Below are positions 27,374-35,512 of a stretch of 64,000 nucleotides of DNA, one piece after another; position 1 is the first letter of the stretch, and each line of letters starts with the position of its first letter. The stretch comes from Streptomyces sp. NBC_01231 (GTDB taxonomy: Bacteria > Actinomycetota > Actinomycetes > Streptomycetales > Streptomycetaceae): NCBI GenBank assembly GCA_035999765.1, contig CP108521.1, positions 9,610,001 through 9,674,000 of the forward strand. The letters run 5' to 3'. Made by a program: the position numbers and the translations under genes. The notes under the pieces are model-generated. The model saw only the letters and a list, made by a program, of their open reading frames with translations. It was not told the DNA's origin and made no database searches.

Positions 27374-28296
27374 GCATCCGCGTCAGCCACGTCCACGGCG
27401 AGCACATCGCGGTCGAGGCCGCGGACGGCACCGAGATCCTCCGCTACGTCTACCGCCCCGACCCCGAGGCCTTCGAGGCCCGCAAGCCCTACGCCCACCC
27501 GGTGCGCACCCTCGCCGGGCGCACGGTCACCGGGTACCGCCCGAACGACCACCGCTGGCACAAGGGCCTGCAGATGACCGCGAGCCATCTGTCCGGGCAG
27601 AACTTCTGGGGCGGCAACTGCTACGTCCACGGACAGGGCTATCTGCCGCTGCCCGAGCGGGTCGGCTCGATGCGGCACGACGGTTTCCCGGCGTTCACGG
27701 TCGACGACGACCGGCTGGCCTTCACCGAGGCGCTCACCTGGGTGGAGAACGGCGGCGCCGAGTGGGCGCGCGAGGAGCGCGGTCTGGCGGTCCACTCGGT
27801 CGACGAGGAGACCGGCGCCTGGGCGCTTGACTGGTCGATCCGGCTGACCAACCTCCGCGACGAACCGCTGGTCTTCGGCTCCCCGACCACCGCGGGCCGC
27901 GAGATGGCCGGCTACACCGGTCTGCAGTGGCGCGGACCGCGCGACTTCACCGGCGGCACGGTCTTCGCCCCGGACACCGACGCGGACGCGGACAAGGTGA
28001 TGGGCTCCCAGGGCCCCTGGATCGCCTTCACCACCGAGCACGACGAGTTCGACGGGCACTCCACCCTGGTCTTCGCCCACGCCCCCGAGAACCTCGACCA
28101 GAACTCCGCCGTCCACGAGTCCCACTGGTTCGTGCGCTCCGAGCCGTTCCCGACGGTCGCGTTCTCCTGGGCGTTCTTCGAGGAGTTCGAGCTGCCGCCC
28201 GGCGAGTCCTTCGCCTACCGCTACCGGGTGATCGTCGCGGACGGCGCCTGGGACGGCGACCGCGTCGGCACGTACCTGGAGGGGCTGCCGTGGTGA
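27370..28296 (+). CDS. PmoA/DUF6807-family protein
   Basis: 308 residues, soluble, no signal peptide. The sequence has the hallmarks of the PmoA-like (DUF6807) family: EILRYVYRP, the HPVRTLAGRTVTGYRPNDHRWHKGLQM region with conserved His-rich DHRWHKG, FWGGNCYV, and FRLP-like C-terminal DRVGTYLEG. The family is often encoded beside Gfo/Idh oxidoreductases in sugar operons but has no firm biochemical role. The name PmoA reflects an old annotation and does not mean methane oxidation. ATGA overlap with the oxidoreductase and GTGA overlap with the cupin indicate translational coupling. Confidence 0.85.
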   Translation: MSIRVSHVHGEHIAVEAADGTEILRYVYRPDPEAFEARKPYAHPVRTLAGRTVTGYRPNDHRWHKGLQMTASHLSGQNFWGGNCYVHGQGYLPLPERVGSMRHDGFPAFTVDDDRLAFTEALTWVENGGAEWAREERGLAVHSVDEETGAWALDWSIRLTNLRDEPLVFGSPTTAGREMAGYTGLQWRGPRDFTGGTVFAPDTDADADKVMGSQGPWIAFTTEHDEFDGHSTLVFAHAPENLDQNSAVHESHWFVRSEPFPTVAFSWAFFEEFELPPGESFAYRYRVIVADGAWDGDRVGTYLEGLPW

Positions 28297-29060
28297 ACGA
28301 CCCCACACCCGTGAAGCCGGCCCTCCCGCACCCCCTGCCCGGCGCCGTCGGCCTGTCCCACCTGAGCGCCTACGACTGGGAGGCCGCCGACGGCGTCTGT
28401 GGCGGCAGCCCGCACCTGCATCTGGTGTGCACGGAGGCCTACGTCGTCACCGGCGGCCGGGGCGCGGTGCAGACCCTGAGCCCCGACGGCTACCGGGACA
28501 TCCCTCTGGAAGCGGGCTCGGTCGCCTGGTTCACCCCGGGCACCGTGCACCGCATGGTGCAGGGTGGCGATCTGCGGATCACCGTACTGATGCAGAACAG
28601 CGGTCTGCCGGAGGCGGGGGACGCCGTCTTCACCTTTCCGCCCGAGGTGCTCGCCGACCCCGAGAAGTACGCGGCGGCGGCCACACTCCCGCCCGGCACC
28701 GGACCGGAGACCGCCGCGGCGGCCCGGCGCCGCCGGGACCTCGCCGTCGAGGGCTACCTGGGCCTGCGGGAGTCCCTCGTCGCCGGCGACAACGGCCCCT
28801 ACAGCGAGTTCCAGCGCGCCGCCGCCCGGCTGGTGCGCGCCAAGGTGCCGGCCTGGCGCGAGCTGTGGCGGGCCGGTGCGCTGGCCACCGCCGAACGCAC
28901 CGGCGCCCAGCTCGACGCGCTGGCGGACGACGCGCCGGCGTATCTCGGCGAGGCGACCGCCTACGAGGCCGCGCCCACCCGCGTTGGGGGCTTCGGGATG
29001 TGCGGCCGACGGGACGAGTACGCACTGCCGGGGACCACGCTGCCGTACCAGGGCGAGTAG
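28293..29060 (+). CDS. Cupin-domain protein
   Basis: 255 residues. The N-terminal half is a cupin barrel: GGSPHLHLVCTEAYVVTGGRGAVQTLSPDG and AGSVAWFTPGTVHRMVQGGDLRITVLMQNSG, with His pairs that could bind metal. The C-terminal 130 residues are helical and resemble no domain I can name. Cupins in such operons serve as sugar isomerases, epimerases or binding proteins. GTG at 28293 overlaps the DUF6807 stop (GTGA) and is preceded by GGAGGGG; GTG at 28290 is next to it. Confidence 0.85.
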   Translation: MNDPTPVKPALPHPLPGAVGLSHLSAYDWEAADGVCGGSPHLHLVCTEAYVVTGGRGAVQTLSPDGYRDIPLEAGSVAWFTPGTVHRMVQGGDLRITVLMQNSGLPEAGDAVFTFPPEVLADPEKYAAAATLPPGTGPETAAAARRRRDLAVEGYLGLRESLVAGDNGPYSEFQRAAARLVRAKVPAWRELWRAGALATAERTGAQLDALADDAPAYLGEATAYEAAPTRVGGFGMCGRRDEYALPGTTLPYQGE

Positions 29061-29131
29061 CAGGGAGGGCAGCAAGGGGGCTCAGGGGGGCCGTAGGAGA
29101 AGGTCCGAGGAAGGAAAGAGGTGACCTCGGC

Positions 29132-30415
29132 ATGCCCGGACACAGGACAAAGGGGTTCTGCGCATCGGCCGCCGCACTCGCACTCTGCGCGGTGCTGGCC
29201 GGATGCGGAGGCTCCGGGGAGTCGGTCGGCGGCGGCAAGGTCGCGCTGCGGTACACGTGGTGGGGCAACCCCGACCGCGCGGAACGCACCGAGCAGGCCA
29301 TCGCCCTGTTCGAGAAACGCCATCCCAACGTGCAGGTGCAGACGTCGTTCTCGGGGTACGACGCCTACAAGCAGAAGCTCGCCGTCCAGGCCACGGGGGG
29401 TGACGCGCCCGACGTGATGCAGCTCGACTACCGCCAGATCGACCAGTACGCCTCCGGCGGCGTCCTGCTCGACCTGGCGAAACAGAAGGCCGTCCTGCAC
29501 ACCTCCGAGATCGACCCGGGCCTGCTCGCCACGGGGCTGGTGGACGGGACGCAGTACGCGATCCCGCAGGGCCGCGGCACCGAGACCGTCGTCTATGACG
29601 TCAAGACCTGGAAGGCGTCGGGGGTCCCGCTCCCGCGCCAGGGCTGGACGTGGAGCGACTGGGCGGCGGCCGTACGCGAGTTGGCGAAGAAGACCGGCAA
29701 ACCCGGCGCCACCGACCCGGGCCAGAGCGAGGACGCCTTCGAGGTCTGGCTGCGCGGCCGGGGCAAGGCCCTCTACACGAAGGACGGCTCACTCGGCTTC
29801 ACCGCCGACGACCTGACCGAGTGGTGGACCTTCGCCGACAAGCTCCGCCGCGCGGGCGCGGTCTCCCCGGCCGAGCAGACCACGCAGCTCGACGGATCCG
29901 TCGAGAACACCCCGCTCGGCCGTGGCAAGGCCGTCAGCGACTTCAACTGGGACGCCCCTGCCAGTGGTTACCTCGCCCTCATCCCGGACGGGGTCGCCCT
30001 GGCCCCGATGCCGGCCGGCGAGAACGGCACGCCCGGCCAGTACTTCAAGCCGTCGATGTTCCTCGGCGTCTCCGCCAACACCGGCCACGCGAAGGAGTCG
30101 GCGCAGCTCGTCGACTTCCTCCTCAACGACCAGGACGCCGCCAAGATCCTCGGCGCCGCCCGTGGCATCCCCGTCAACGAGACCATCCGCGAGAAGACCG
30201 CGCCCCAGCTGATGGACTTCGACAAGACCGTCGCCGACTTCCAGTCGTCCCTCGAAGGCACCCTCAAGGATCCGCCGCAGGCCCCGCCCTCAGGCGACAA
30301 CGCCCTGCAGAGCACCTTCCAGCGCGACTACGACCAGGTGTCGTACGAGCGCATGTCACCCCGCGAGGCGGCCGAGAACTACGTCACCGAGGCGAAGGCG
30401 GAGCTGAGGTCATGA
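29132..30415 (+). CDS. ABC sugar transporter substrate-binding lipoprotein
   Basis: 427 residues. The signal peptide ends in the lipobox LAGC (CASAAALALCAVLAGCGG). The mature part is a family 1 solute-binding protein: LRYTWWGNPDRAERTEQAIALFEKRHPNVQVQ, GGDAPDVMQLDYRQIDQYA, GRGTETVVYDVKTWKASGVPLPRQGWTWSDW and FNWDAPASGYLALIP. It captures a carbohydrate outside the cell for the two permeases encoded next. ATG at 29132 has GAGGT eight bases upstream. A 71-bp gap separates it from the cupin gene, so a second promoter here is possible, but coupling to the permease gene is tight (ATGA). Confidence 0.95.
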   Translation: MPGHRTKGFCASAAALALCAVLAGCGGSGESVGGGKVALRYTWWGNPDRAERTEQAIALFEKRHPNVQVQTSFSGYDAYKQKLAVQATGGDAPDVMQLDYRQIDQYASGGVLLDLAKQKAVLHTSEIDPGLLATGLVDGTQYAIPQGRGTETVVYDVKTWKASGVPLPRQGWTWSDWAAAVRELAKKTGKPGATDPGQSEDAFEVWLRGRGKALYTKDGSLGFTADDLTEWWTFADKLRRAGAVSPAEQTTQLDGSVENTPLGRGKAVSDFNWDAPASGYLALIPDGVALAPMPAGENGTPGQYFKPSMFLGVSANTGHAKESAQLVDFLLNDQDAAKILGAARGIPVNETIREKTAPQLMDFDKTVADFQSSLEGTLKDPPQAPPSGDNALQSTFQRDYDQVSYERMSPREAAENYVTEAKAELRS

Positions 30416-31356
30416 CCACCACCGACATACCCGCGCCCACCGCACGACCGAAGCGGCCCGCCACCGCCCCGAAGCGCCGCCCCAAACGCGAACGCGAGGG
30501 CGCCGCCTGGGTGTTCCTGTCCCCGTGGGTCCTCGGCGCGATCGTCCTCACACTGCTGCCGATGGCCGTGTCGCTGTACCTGTCGTTCACCGACTACAAC
30601 CTCTTCGACCCCCCGCGATGGGTGGGCCTGCGCAACTACACGCAGATGTTCACCGAGGACCCGCGCTACTGGCGGTCGGTCATGACGACCCTGACGTACG
30701 TCGTCATCGCCGTGCCCCTCCAACTCGCGCTCGCCCTGGCCGTCGCGCTCGCCCTGAAGCCCATGAAACGCGGCAAGGGCTTCTACCGGTCCGCGTTCTA
30801 CGCCCCCTCGCTGCTCGGCGCCTCCATGTCCATCGCCCTGGTCTGGCGGGCCGTCTTCAACGACGGCGGCACGGTGGACAACCTGCTCGGTACCGGCGGC
30901 TGGGTGAACAAGCCGGGCTGGGCGCTGCTGTCCGTGGCGCTGCTGACGGTGTGGCAGTTCGGCGCTCCGATGGTCATCTTCCTGGCGGGCCTCCAGCAGA
31001 TACCCGCCGAGTTGTACGAGGCGGCGGCTGTCGACGGGGCAGGGAAGTGGCGGCAGTTCGTGTCCGTCACCGTCCCGATGCTGTCCCCGGTGCTCTTCTT
31101 CAATCTGGTGCTGCAGACCATCCAAGCCTTCCAGGTGTTCACGCCCGCCTTCGCGGTCAGCGCGGGCAAGGGCGGCCCCGCCGACTCGACCCTCGTCTAC
31201 ACCATGTACCTCTACGACCGCGGCTTCGTCGCCTCCCACATGGGCTACGCCTCCGCCATGGCCTGGGTGCTGCTGCTCGTCATCGGCGCCGTCACGGCGG
31301 TCCTGTTCCGCACCTCGCGCTCCTGGGTCTTCTACGCGTCCGAGGGGGACCGATGA
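30412..31356 (+). CDS. Carbohydrate ABC transporter permease (MalF/UgpA type)
   Basis: 314 residues with about six membrane helices. The N-terminal 30 residues are basic. First helix WVFLSPWVLGAIVLTLLPMAVSLYLSF is followed by DYNLFDPPRWVGLRNY, typical for MalF-like permeases. The EAA loop that contacts the ATPase is clear: YEAAAVDGAGKWRQFVSVTVPMLSP. It overlaps the binding-protein gene by ATGA and the next permease by ATGA. No ATPase gene is in the operon; the shared MsiK-type ATPase of Streptomyces is the likely energy source. Confidence 0.95.
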   Translation: MTTTDIPAPTARPKRPATAPKRRPKREREGAAWVFLSPWVLGAIVLTLLPMAVSLYLSFTDYNLFDPPRWVGLRNYTQMFTEDPRYWRSVMTTLTYVVIAVPLQLALALAVALALKPMKRGKGFYRSAFYAPSLLGASMSIALVWRAVFNDGGTVDNLLGTGGWVNKPGWALLSVALLTVWQFGAPMVIFLAGLQQIPAELYEAAAVDGAGKWRQFVSVTVPMLSPVLFFNLVLQTIQAFQVFTPAFAVSAGKGGPADSTLVYTMYLYDRGFVASHMGYASAMAWVLLLVIGAVTAVLFRTSRSWVFYASEGDR

Positions 31357-32219
31357 CCGTCGTCTCAACCACCGCTGACCGCAAGCCCGTTCGCTGGGGC
31401 CGGATCGCCCTGCACCTCGGCTGCCTGGCCGCCCTGCTGGTCATGCTCTACCCGCTGGCCTGGCTGCTCGCCACCTCGCTCAAGCCGGCCGACGAGGTCA
31501 TCGCCAGCCTCGACCTGCTGCCGAGCCATCTGGAGTGGTCGAACTACAAGACGGCCATGGACGGCGTGAACGACGTGTCCATCTGGCGGCTGCTGTCCAA
31601 CTCGCTGCTGATCGCGGGCGGTGCGGTCCTCGGCAACGTGATCAGCTGCTCGCTCGCCGCCTACGCCTTCGCCCGGCTGCGCTTCCGCTTCCGCGGCCCG
31701 CTGTTCGCCTTCATGATCGCGACGATCATGCTGCCGCATCACGCGGTGTTGATCCCGCAGTACATCATCTTCAACCAGCTCGGCCTGGTGAACACCTACT
31801 GGCCGCTGATCCTGCCGAAGTTCCTCGCCACCGAGGCGTTCTTCGTCTTCCTCATCGTGCAGTTCATGCGTGGTCTGCCGCGCGAGCTGGAGGAGGCGGC
31901 CCGTATCGACGGGTGCGGCCCGTTCCGCAGCTTCTTCCAGGTCGTGCTGCCGCTCACCCGGCCCGCGTTGATCACCACGGCGATCTTCACGTTCATCTGG
32001 ACCTGGAACGACTTCTTCACCCAGCTGATCTATCTCTTCGACCCGGACAAGTTCACCCTCACGCTCGCCCTCAGGTCGTTCGTGGACGCCTCCAGCCAGT
32101 CGTCGTTCGGCCCGATGTTCGCGATGTCGGTGATCGCGCTGCTGCCGATCGTGCTGTTCTTCCTGGCTTTCCAGCGGTTCCTGGTGGAGGGCATGGCCAG
32201 CTCCGGAGTCAAGGGATGA
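31353..32219 (+). CDS. Carbohydrate ABC transporter permease (MalG/UgpE type)
   Basis: 288 residues with six helices. The start has LHLGCLAALLVMLYPLAWLLATSLKPADEV, the usual MalG-like opening. The EAA loop reads LEEAARIDGCGPFRSFFQVVLPLTRPA. The protein pairs with the preceding permease to form the membrane channel of the importer. It overlaps the upstream permease and the downstream YesL-like gene by four bases each. Confidence 0.95.
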   Translation: MTVVSTTADRKPVRWGRIALHLGCLAALLVMLYPLAWLLATSLKPADEVIASLDLLPSHLEWSNYKTAMDGVNDVSIWRLLSNSLLIAGGAVLGNVISCSLAAYAFARLRFRFRGPLFAFMIATIMLPHHAVLIPQYIIFNQLGLVNTYWPLILPKFLATEAFFVFLIVQFMRGLPRELEEAARIDGCGPFRSFFQVVLPLTRPALITTAIFTFIWTWNDFFTQLIYLFDPDKFTLTLALRSFVDASSQSSFGPMFAMSVIALLPIVLFFLAFQRFLVEGMASSGVKG

Positions 32220-32815
32220 GCTCGTTGCCGACGCGTGAGCCGGGTGAGCTGTTCGGGCCCCGGATGACCCTGTTCGCCGACGTGCTGAGCGTCGGCCTGG
32301 CCACGGCGGTGGCCTGTCTGCCATTGGTGACCGCCCCGGCGGCCCTGTCGAGCGCGTGCGCGGTGCTGCGGGGTGCGGGGCAGGGACAACCCGCCACCGC
32401 GGGGCGGTACTTCGCGGTTCTGCGGCGACGGCTGCGGGCGGGCGATCTGGCGGCCGGTGCCGTGGCGCTCGCGGGTGCGCTGCTGTGTGTCGCGGACCTG
32501 GCGCTGGCCGGGGCCGGGCTGCCGGGGGCGCCGCTGTTCGCGGTGGTGGCCGCCGCGATCGGCACCGGCGCCCTGGTGGTGGGCCTCAGGGCATGCGCCC
32601 GCCCCGAGTCGCTCACCGACTGGCCGGCCGCCGTGCGCGCGGCGGCGAGGGACGCCGTACGGGATCCGGGCGGCTGTGGTCTGGTGCTGCTCGCGGTGGC
32701 GACCGCCGCCCTGTGCGCGTGGATGATGGTCCCGCTCGCGTTCCTCGCCCCGGGGCCGATGGCGTTGGCGCTCACCGCCGTTGATGTCCGATCGGCCGGT
32801 GTGTCCGGGAGGTGA
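32216..32815 (+). CDS. YesL-like (DUF624-like) membrane protein
   Basis: 199 residues with five hydrophobic segments. The N-terminal pattern GELFGPRMTLFADVLSVGLATAVACLPLVTAPAALSSACAVLR and then TAGRYFAVLRRRLRAGDL resembles the YesL/DUF624 family, which is found in sugar ABC transporter operons of Bacillus and others. No catalytic motif is visible. It overlaps the permease stop by ATGA and is the last gene of the operon, so it probably helps uptake or assembly of this importer. The family match is inferred from pattern, not a search. Confidence 0.65.
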   Translation: MSSLPTREPGELFGPRMTLFADVLSVGLATAVACLPLVTAPAALSSACAVLRGAGQGQPATAGRYFAVLRRRLRAGDLAAGAVALAGALLCVADLALAGAGLPGAPLFAVVAAAIGTGALVVGLRACARPESLTDWPAAVRAAARDAVRDPGGCGLVLLAVATAALCAWMMVPLAFLAPGPMALALTAVDVRSAGVSGR

Positions 32816-32918
32816 CGGCCCATCAGGGCACTGGGGTGTGAAAGCCGTCCGGTGTGTGAATCCTCTTGTCATGTACCTGTGATCCGACGGACGGGTCGCA
32901 GACTCATGGAGGTGTGGG

Positions 32919-33371
32919 ATGCACCGCAGACTCACCACCGGACTGGCCGCCTCGACTCTGGCCCTGATCACCGTCGTCGGCACCGCCGCAGCCGCCGACG
33001 CCGCTCCCGCCGACAAGCCCCAGGTCCTCACGAGCTGGACCCAGACCACCGCGTCGAGCTACAACTCCTGGGCCGCCGCCCGCGCGAACCAGTCCGGCTG
33101 GAGCGCGTACGCGTTCGACTGGACCACGGACTACTGCTCCTCCTCGCCGGACAACCCGTTCGGCTTCCCCTTCCAGAACTCCTGCGCCCGGCACGACTTC
33201 GGCTACCGCAACTACAAGGCGGCGGGCGCCTTCAGTGCCAACAAGACCCGCCTGGACAGCGCCTTCTACGAGGATCTCAAGCGAGTGTGCGCGGCCTACA
33301 GCGGCGGGACGAAGACCGCCTGCAACAGCACGGCGTGGACGTACTACCAGGCCGTGAAAGCCTTCGGCTGA
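32919..33371 (+). CDS. Secreted bacterial phospholipase A2
   Basis: 150 residues with a signal peptide (LAASTLALITVVGTAAAADA, cut near residue 28). The mature enzyme has the bacterial PLA2 signature: TDYCSSSPDNPFGFPFQNSCARHDFGYRNY, where His92-Asp93 form the catalytic pair and the preceding Asp and loop bind calcium. Four Cys (73, 89, and two near the C-terminus in RVCAAY and TACNST) can make two disulfides, as in the S. violaceoruber enzyme. It releases fatty acids from phospholipids outside the cell. It is monocistronic, followed by a strong hairpin terminator. Confidence 0.93.
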   Translation: MHRRLTTGLAASTLALITVVGTAAAADAAPADKPQVLTSWTQTTASSYNSWAAARANQSGWSAYAFDWTTDYCSSSPDNPFGFPFQNSCARHDFGYRNYKAAGAFSANKTRLDSAFYEDLKRVCAAYSGGTKTACNSTAWTYYQAVKAFG

Positions 33372-33378
33372 GGTGCCT

Positions 33379-33405
33379 GTCTGGTCGGGAGCGCCCCGAC
33401 CAGAC
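33379..33405. terminator. Hairpin terminator between phospholipase and GH15 genes
   Basis: GTCTGGTCGG (33379-33388) pairs with CCGACCAGAC (33396-33405) around a short loop. It lies seven bases after the phospholipase stop and 54 bp from the stop of the convergent GH15 gene, so it may serve both. Confidence 0.75.
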
Positions 33406-33458
33406 GGCTCGGTCCACCGCCCGGAACGAGCGCGACCGCAGCGAGTTCCCCCGGCGGG

Positions 33459-35294
33459 TCAGCCGAGCGCGCGATCCAGGTTGAAGGCCGCGCTGATCAG
33501 GGCGAGATGGGTGAACGCCTGCGGGAAGTTGCCCTGTTGCTCGCCTGTGTGGCTGATCTCCTCGGCGTACAGCCCGAGATGGTTGGCGTAGGTGAGCATC
33601 TTCTCGAAGGCCAGCCGCGCCTCGTCGATCCGCCCGGCGTGCACCATGGCCTCGACGTACCAGAACGAACAGATGGAGAACGTGCCCTCGTCCCCGCGCA
33701 GCCCGTCGGGGCTCGCCTGCGGGTCGTAGCGGTAGACCAGCGAGTCGGACACGAGTTCCTGGGTGAGGGCGTCCAGGGTGGACAGCCACTTGGGATCGGT
33801 GGGCGCGATGAACTTCGTCAGCGGCATCATCAGCACCGCCGCGTCGAGCACGTCGCCGTCCTCGTGCTGCACGAACGCCTGCCGGACCTCGGACCAGCCC
33901 TTGCTGTGAATGCGCCGGTAGATCGCGTCGCGGCACGTCTGCCAGCGGACCAGATCGGCGGGCAGACCGCGCCGGTTGGCCATCCGGATCCCGCGCTCGA
34001 TCGCCACCCAGCACATCAGCCGCGAGTACAGGAAGTTCTTGCGGCCGCCGCGGGTCTCCCAGATGCCCTCGTCCGGCTGGTCCCAGTTCTCGCAGACCCA
34101 GTCCACCAGCGCGCTCACGTCGTCCCACTGACCGCTGGAGATCGGCTTGGCCCACTTGTCGTAGAGGTAGATCGAATCGATCAGCGCGCCGTAGATGTCC
34201 AGTTGGAGTTGCTCGGCGGCGGCGTTGCCGACCCGCACCGGCGCGGAGGACTGATGCCCCTCCAGATGGTCGAGTTCACGCTCCGTCAGATCCGTACGAC
34301 CGTCGATGCCGTACATGATCTGGAGCGGGCCCGAGGGTTTGCCGTCGCCCGGGCTGATGTGGCGGGTCACGAAGTTCATGAACGCCTCGGCCTCGCCGGT
34401 GAAGCCCAGCCGCAGCAGCGCGTACACGCAGAACGCGGCGTCCCGCACCCATACGTACCGGTAGTCCCAGTTGCGCTCCCCGCCGATCTGCTCCGGCAGA
34501 CTCGTCGTCGGCGCCGCCACGATCGCGCCCGTCGGCGCGTAGGTCAGCAGCTTCAGGGTGAGGGCCGAGCGGTGCACCATCTCCCGCCAGCGGCCACGGT
34601 ACTTGGAGGCGGACAGCCACGTGCGCCAGTACGCCACCGTGGTGGTGAACTGTTCCTCGGCCTCCGTCCGCGCGCACCGGCGCGGCGTCACCTCGCCGCC
34701 CACCTGGTCCAGCGCGAACACCGCCGACTCGCCCTGCGACAGCTTGAAGTCGGCGCGCGCGTCCAGACCGTCGACCTCCAGCGCCACCGTCGCGGTCAGT
34801 CCGAGGGAGAGCTTCGCGGACTCGAACACCGCGACGTCGCCGGCCATCCGCACGGTGTGCGGCTCGGCGCCGTAGTCAAAGCGTGGTGCCACCCGGGTGC
34901 GGAACGGGATGGACCCGCGTACGCACAGCACCCGCCGGATCAGCCGGTGGCGTTCGGTCTCCACCGAGCTGCCGTCGACCGGCATGAAGTCCTGTACCTC
35001 GCCGACGCCGTCCTCGGTGAAGAACCGGGTGATCAGCACGTTGGTGTCGGGGAAGTAGAACTGCTTCGTCGTGGCCGGCACGGTCGCCGCCAGCTCGAAG
35101 CGGCCGCCCTTGTCCGCGTCCAGGATCGACGCGAAGACGCTCGGAGCGTCGAAGGAGGGGCAGCAGTACCAGTCGATCGTCCCGTCGGTGCCCACCAGGG
35201 CCACACTGCGCAGATCGCCGATCAGGCCGTGTTCGGCGATCGGCAGATACCGTCCGCCCCCGGACGCGTGCTGTGTGGTCGCTTGTCCATCCAT
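33459..35294 (-). CDS. Glycoside hydrolase family 15 protein (trehalase/glucoamylase-like)
   Basis: About 611 residues, no signal peptide. The N-terminal beta-domain starts with the family pattern YLPIAEHGLIGDLRSVALVGTDGTIDWYCCPSFDAPSVFASILD. The catalytic (alpha/alpha)6 barrel contains LTYAPTGAIVAAPTTSLPEQIGGERNWDYRYVWVRDAAF, GIWETRGGRKNFLYSRLMCWVA and GTFSICSFWYVEAM. Several actinobacterial members of this group are cytoplasmic trehalases, although others act on other alpha-glucosides. ATG at 35294 has GGAGG close upstream; ATG at 35306 is the alternative. It converges with the phospholipase gene. Confidence 0.92.
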   Translation of the reverse strand: MDGQATTQHASGGGRYLPIAEHGLIGDLRSVALVGTDGTIDWYCCPSFDAPSVFASILDADKGGRFELAATVPATTKQFYFPDTNVLITRFFTEDGVGEVQDFMPVDGSSVETERHRLIRRVLCVRGSIPFRTRVAPRFDYGAEPHTVRMAGDVAVFESAKLSLGLTATVALEVDGLDARADFKLSQGESAVFALDQVGGEVTPRRCARTEAEEQFTTTVAYWRTWLSASKYRGRWREMVHRSALTLKLLTYAPTGAIVAAPTTSLPEQIGGERNWDYRYVWVRDAAFCVYALLRLGFTGEAEAFMNFVTRHISPGDGKPSGPLQIMYGIDGRTDLTERELDHLEGHQSSAPVRVGNAAAEQLQLDIYGALIDSIYLYDKWAKPISSGQWDDVSALVDWVCENWDQPDEGIWETRGGRKNFLYSRLMCWVAIERGIRMANRRGLPADLVRWQTCRDAIYRRIHSKGWSEVRQAFVQHEDGDVLDAAVLMMPLTKFIAPTDPKWLSTLDALTQELVSDSLVYRYDPQASPDGLRGDEGTFSICSFWYVEAMVHAGRIDEARLAFEKMLTYANHLGLYAEEISHTGEQQGNFPQAFTHLALISAAFNLDRALG

Positions 35295-35433
35295 CGCAGC
35301 CTCCATGCCCGGCACGCCCCTCGGCCTCAGCCTCAGCTTAGGCGGCCGGGGGCAGCGCCGGGCCGGTAACACCGCTGGACCGCGACCACCGTGCTCCCGA
35401 CTCTCCGGCGACCCCGATGACTCTCTCCGTCGA

Positions 35434-35473
35434 ATGCTTGATTATGCTTGAAACATCGCTATATCTTGCAAGA
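35434..35473 (+). promoter_or_regulatory. Promoter with direct repeats and a palindrome upstream of the SIS gene
   Basis: A rare AT-rich stretch. TTGATT (35438-35443), a 16-bp spacer and TATATC (35460-35465) form a plausible -35/-10 pair. ATGCTTGA is repeated at 35434-35441 and 35444-35451, ten bases apart, overlapping the -35. A perfect palindrome TCTTGCAAGA (35464-35473) overlaps the -10. Repeats on one face of the helix suit a repressor; DeoR-type regulators often bind such direct repeats. Assignment is inference. Confidence 0.55.
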
Positions 35474-35512
35474 AAAAACAAAGCGGAGATCGAAACGGTG
35501 GAGAGGCACGGC

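Noticed and set aside
33507..35369. 620-codon plus-strand frame under the GH15 gene
   Set aside because: Shadow frame; GH15 motifs on the minus strand are continuous.
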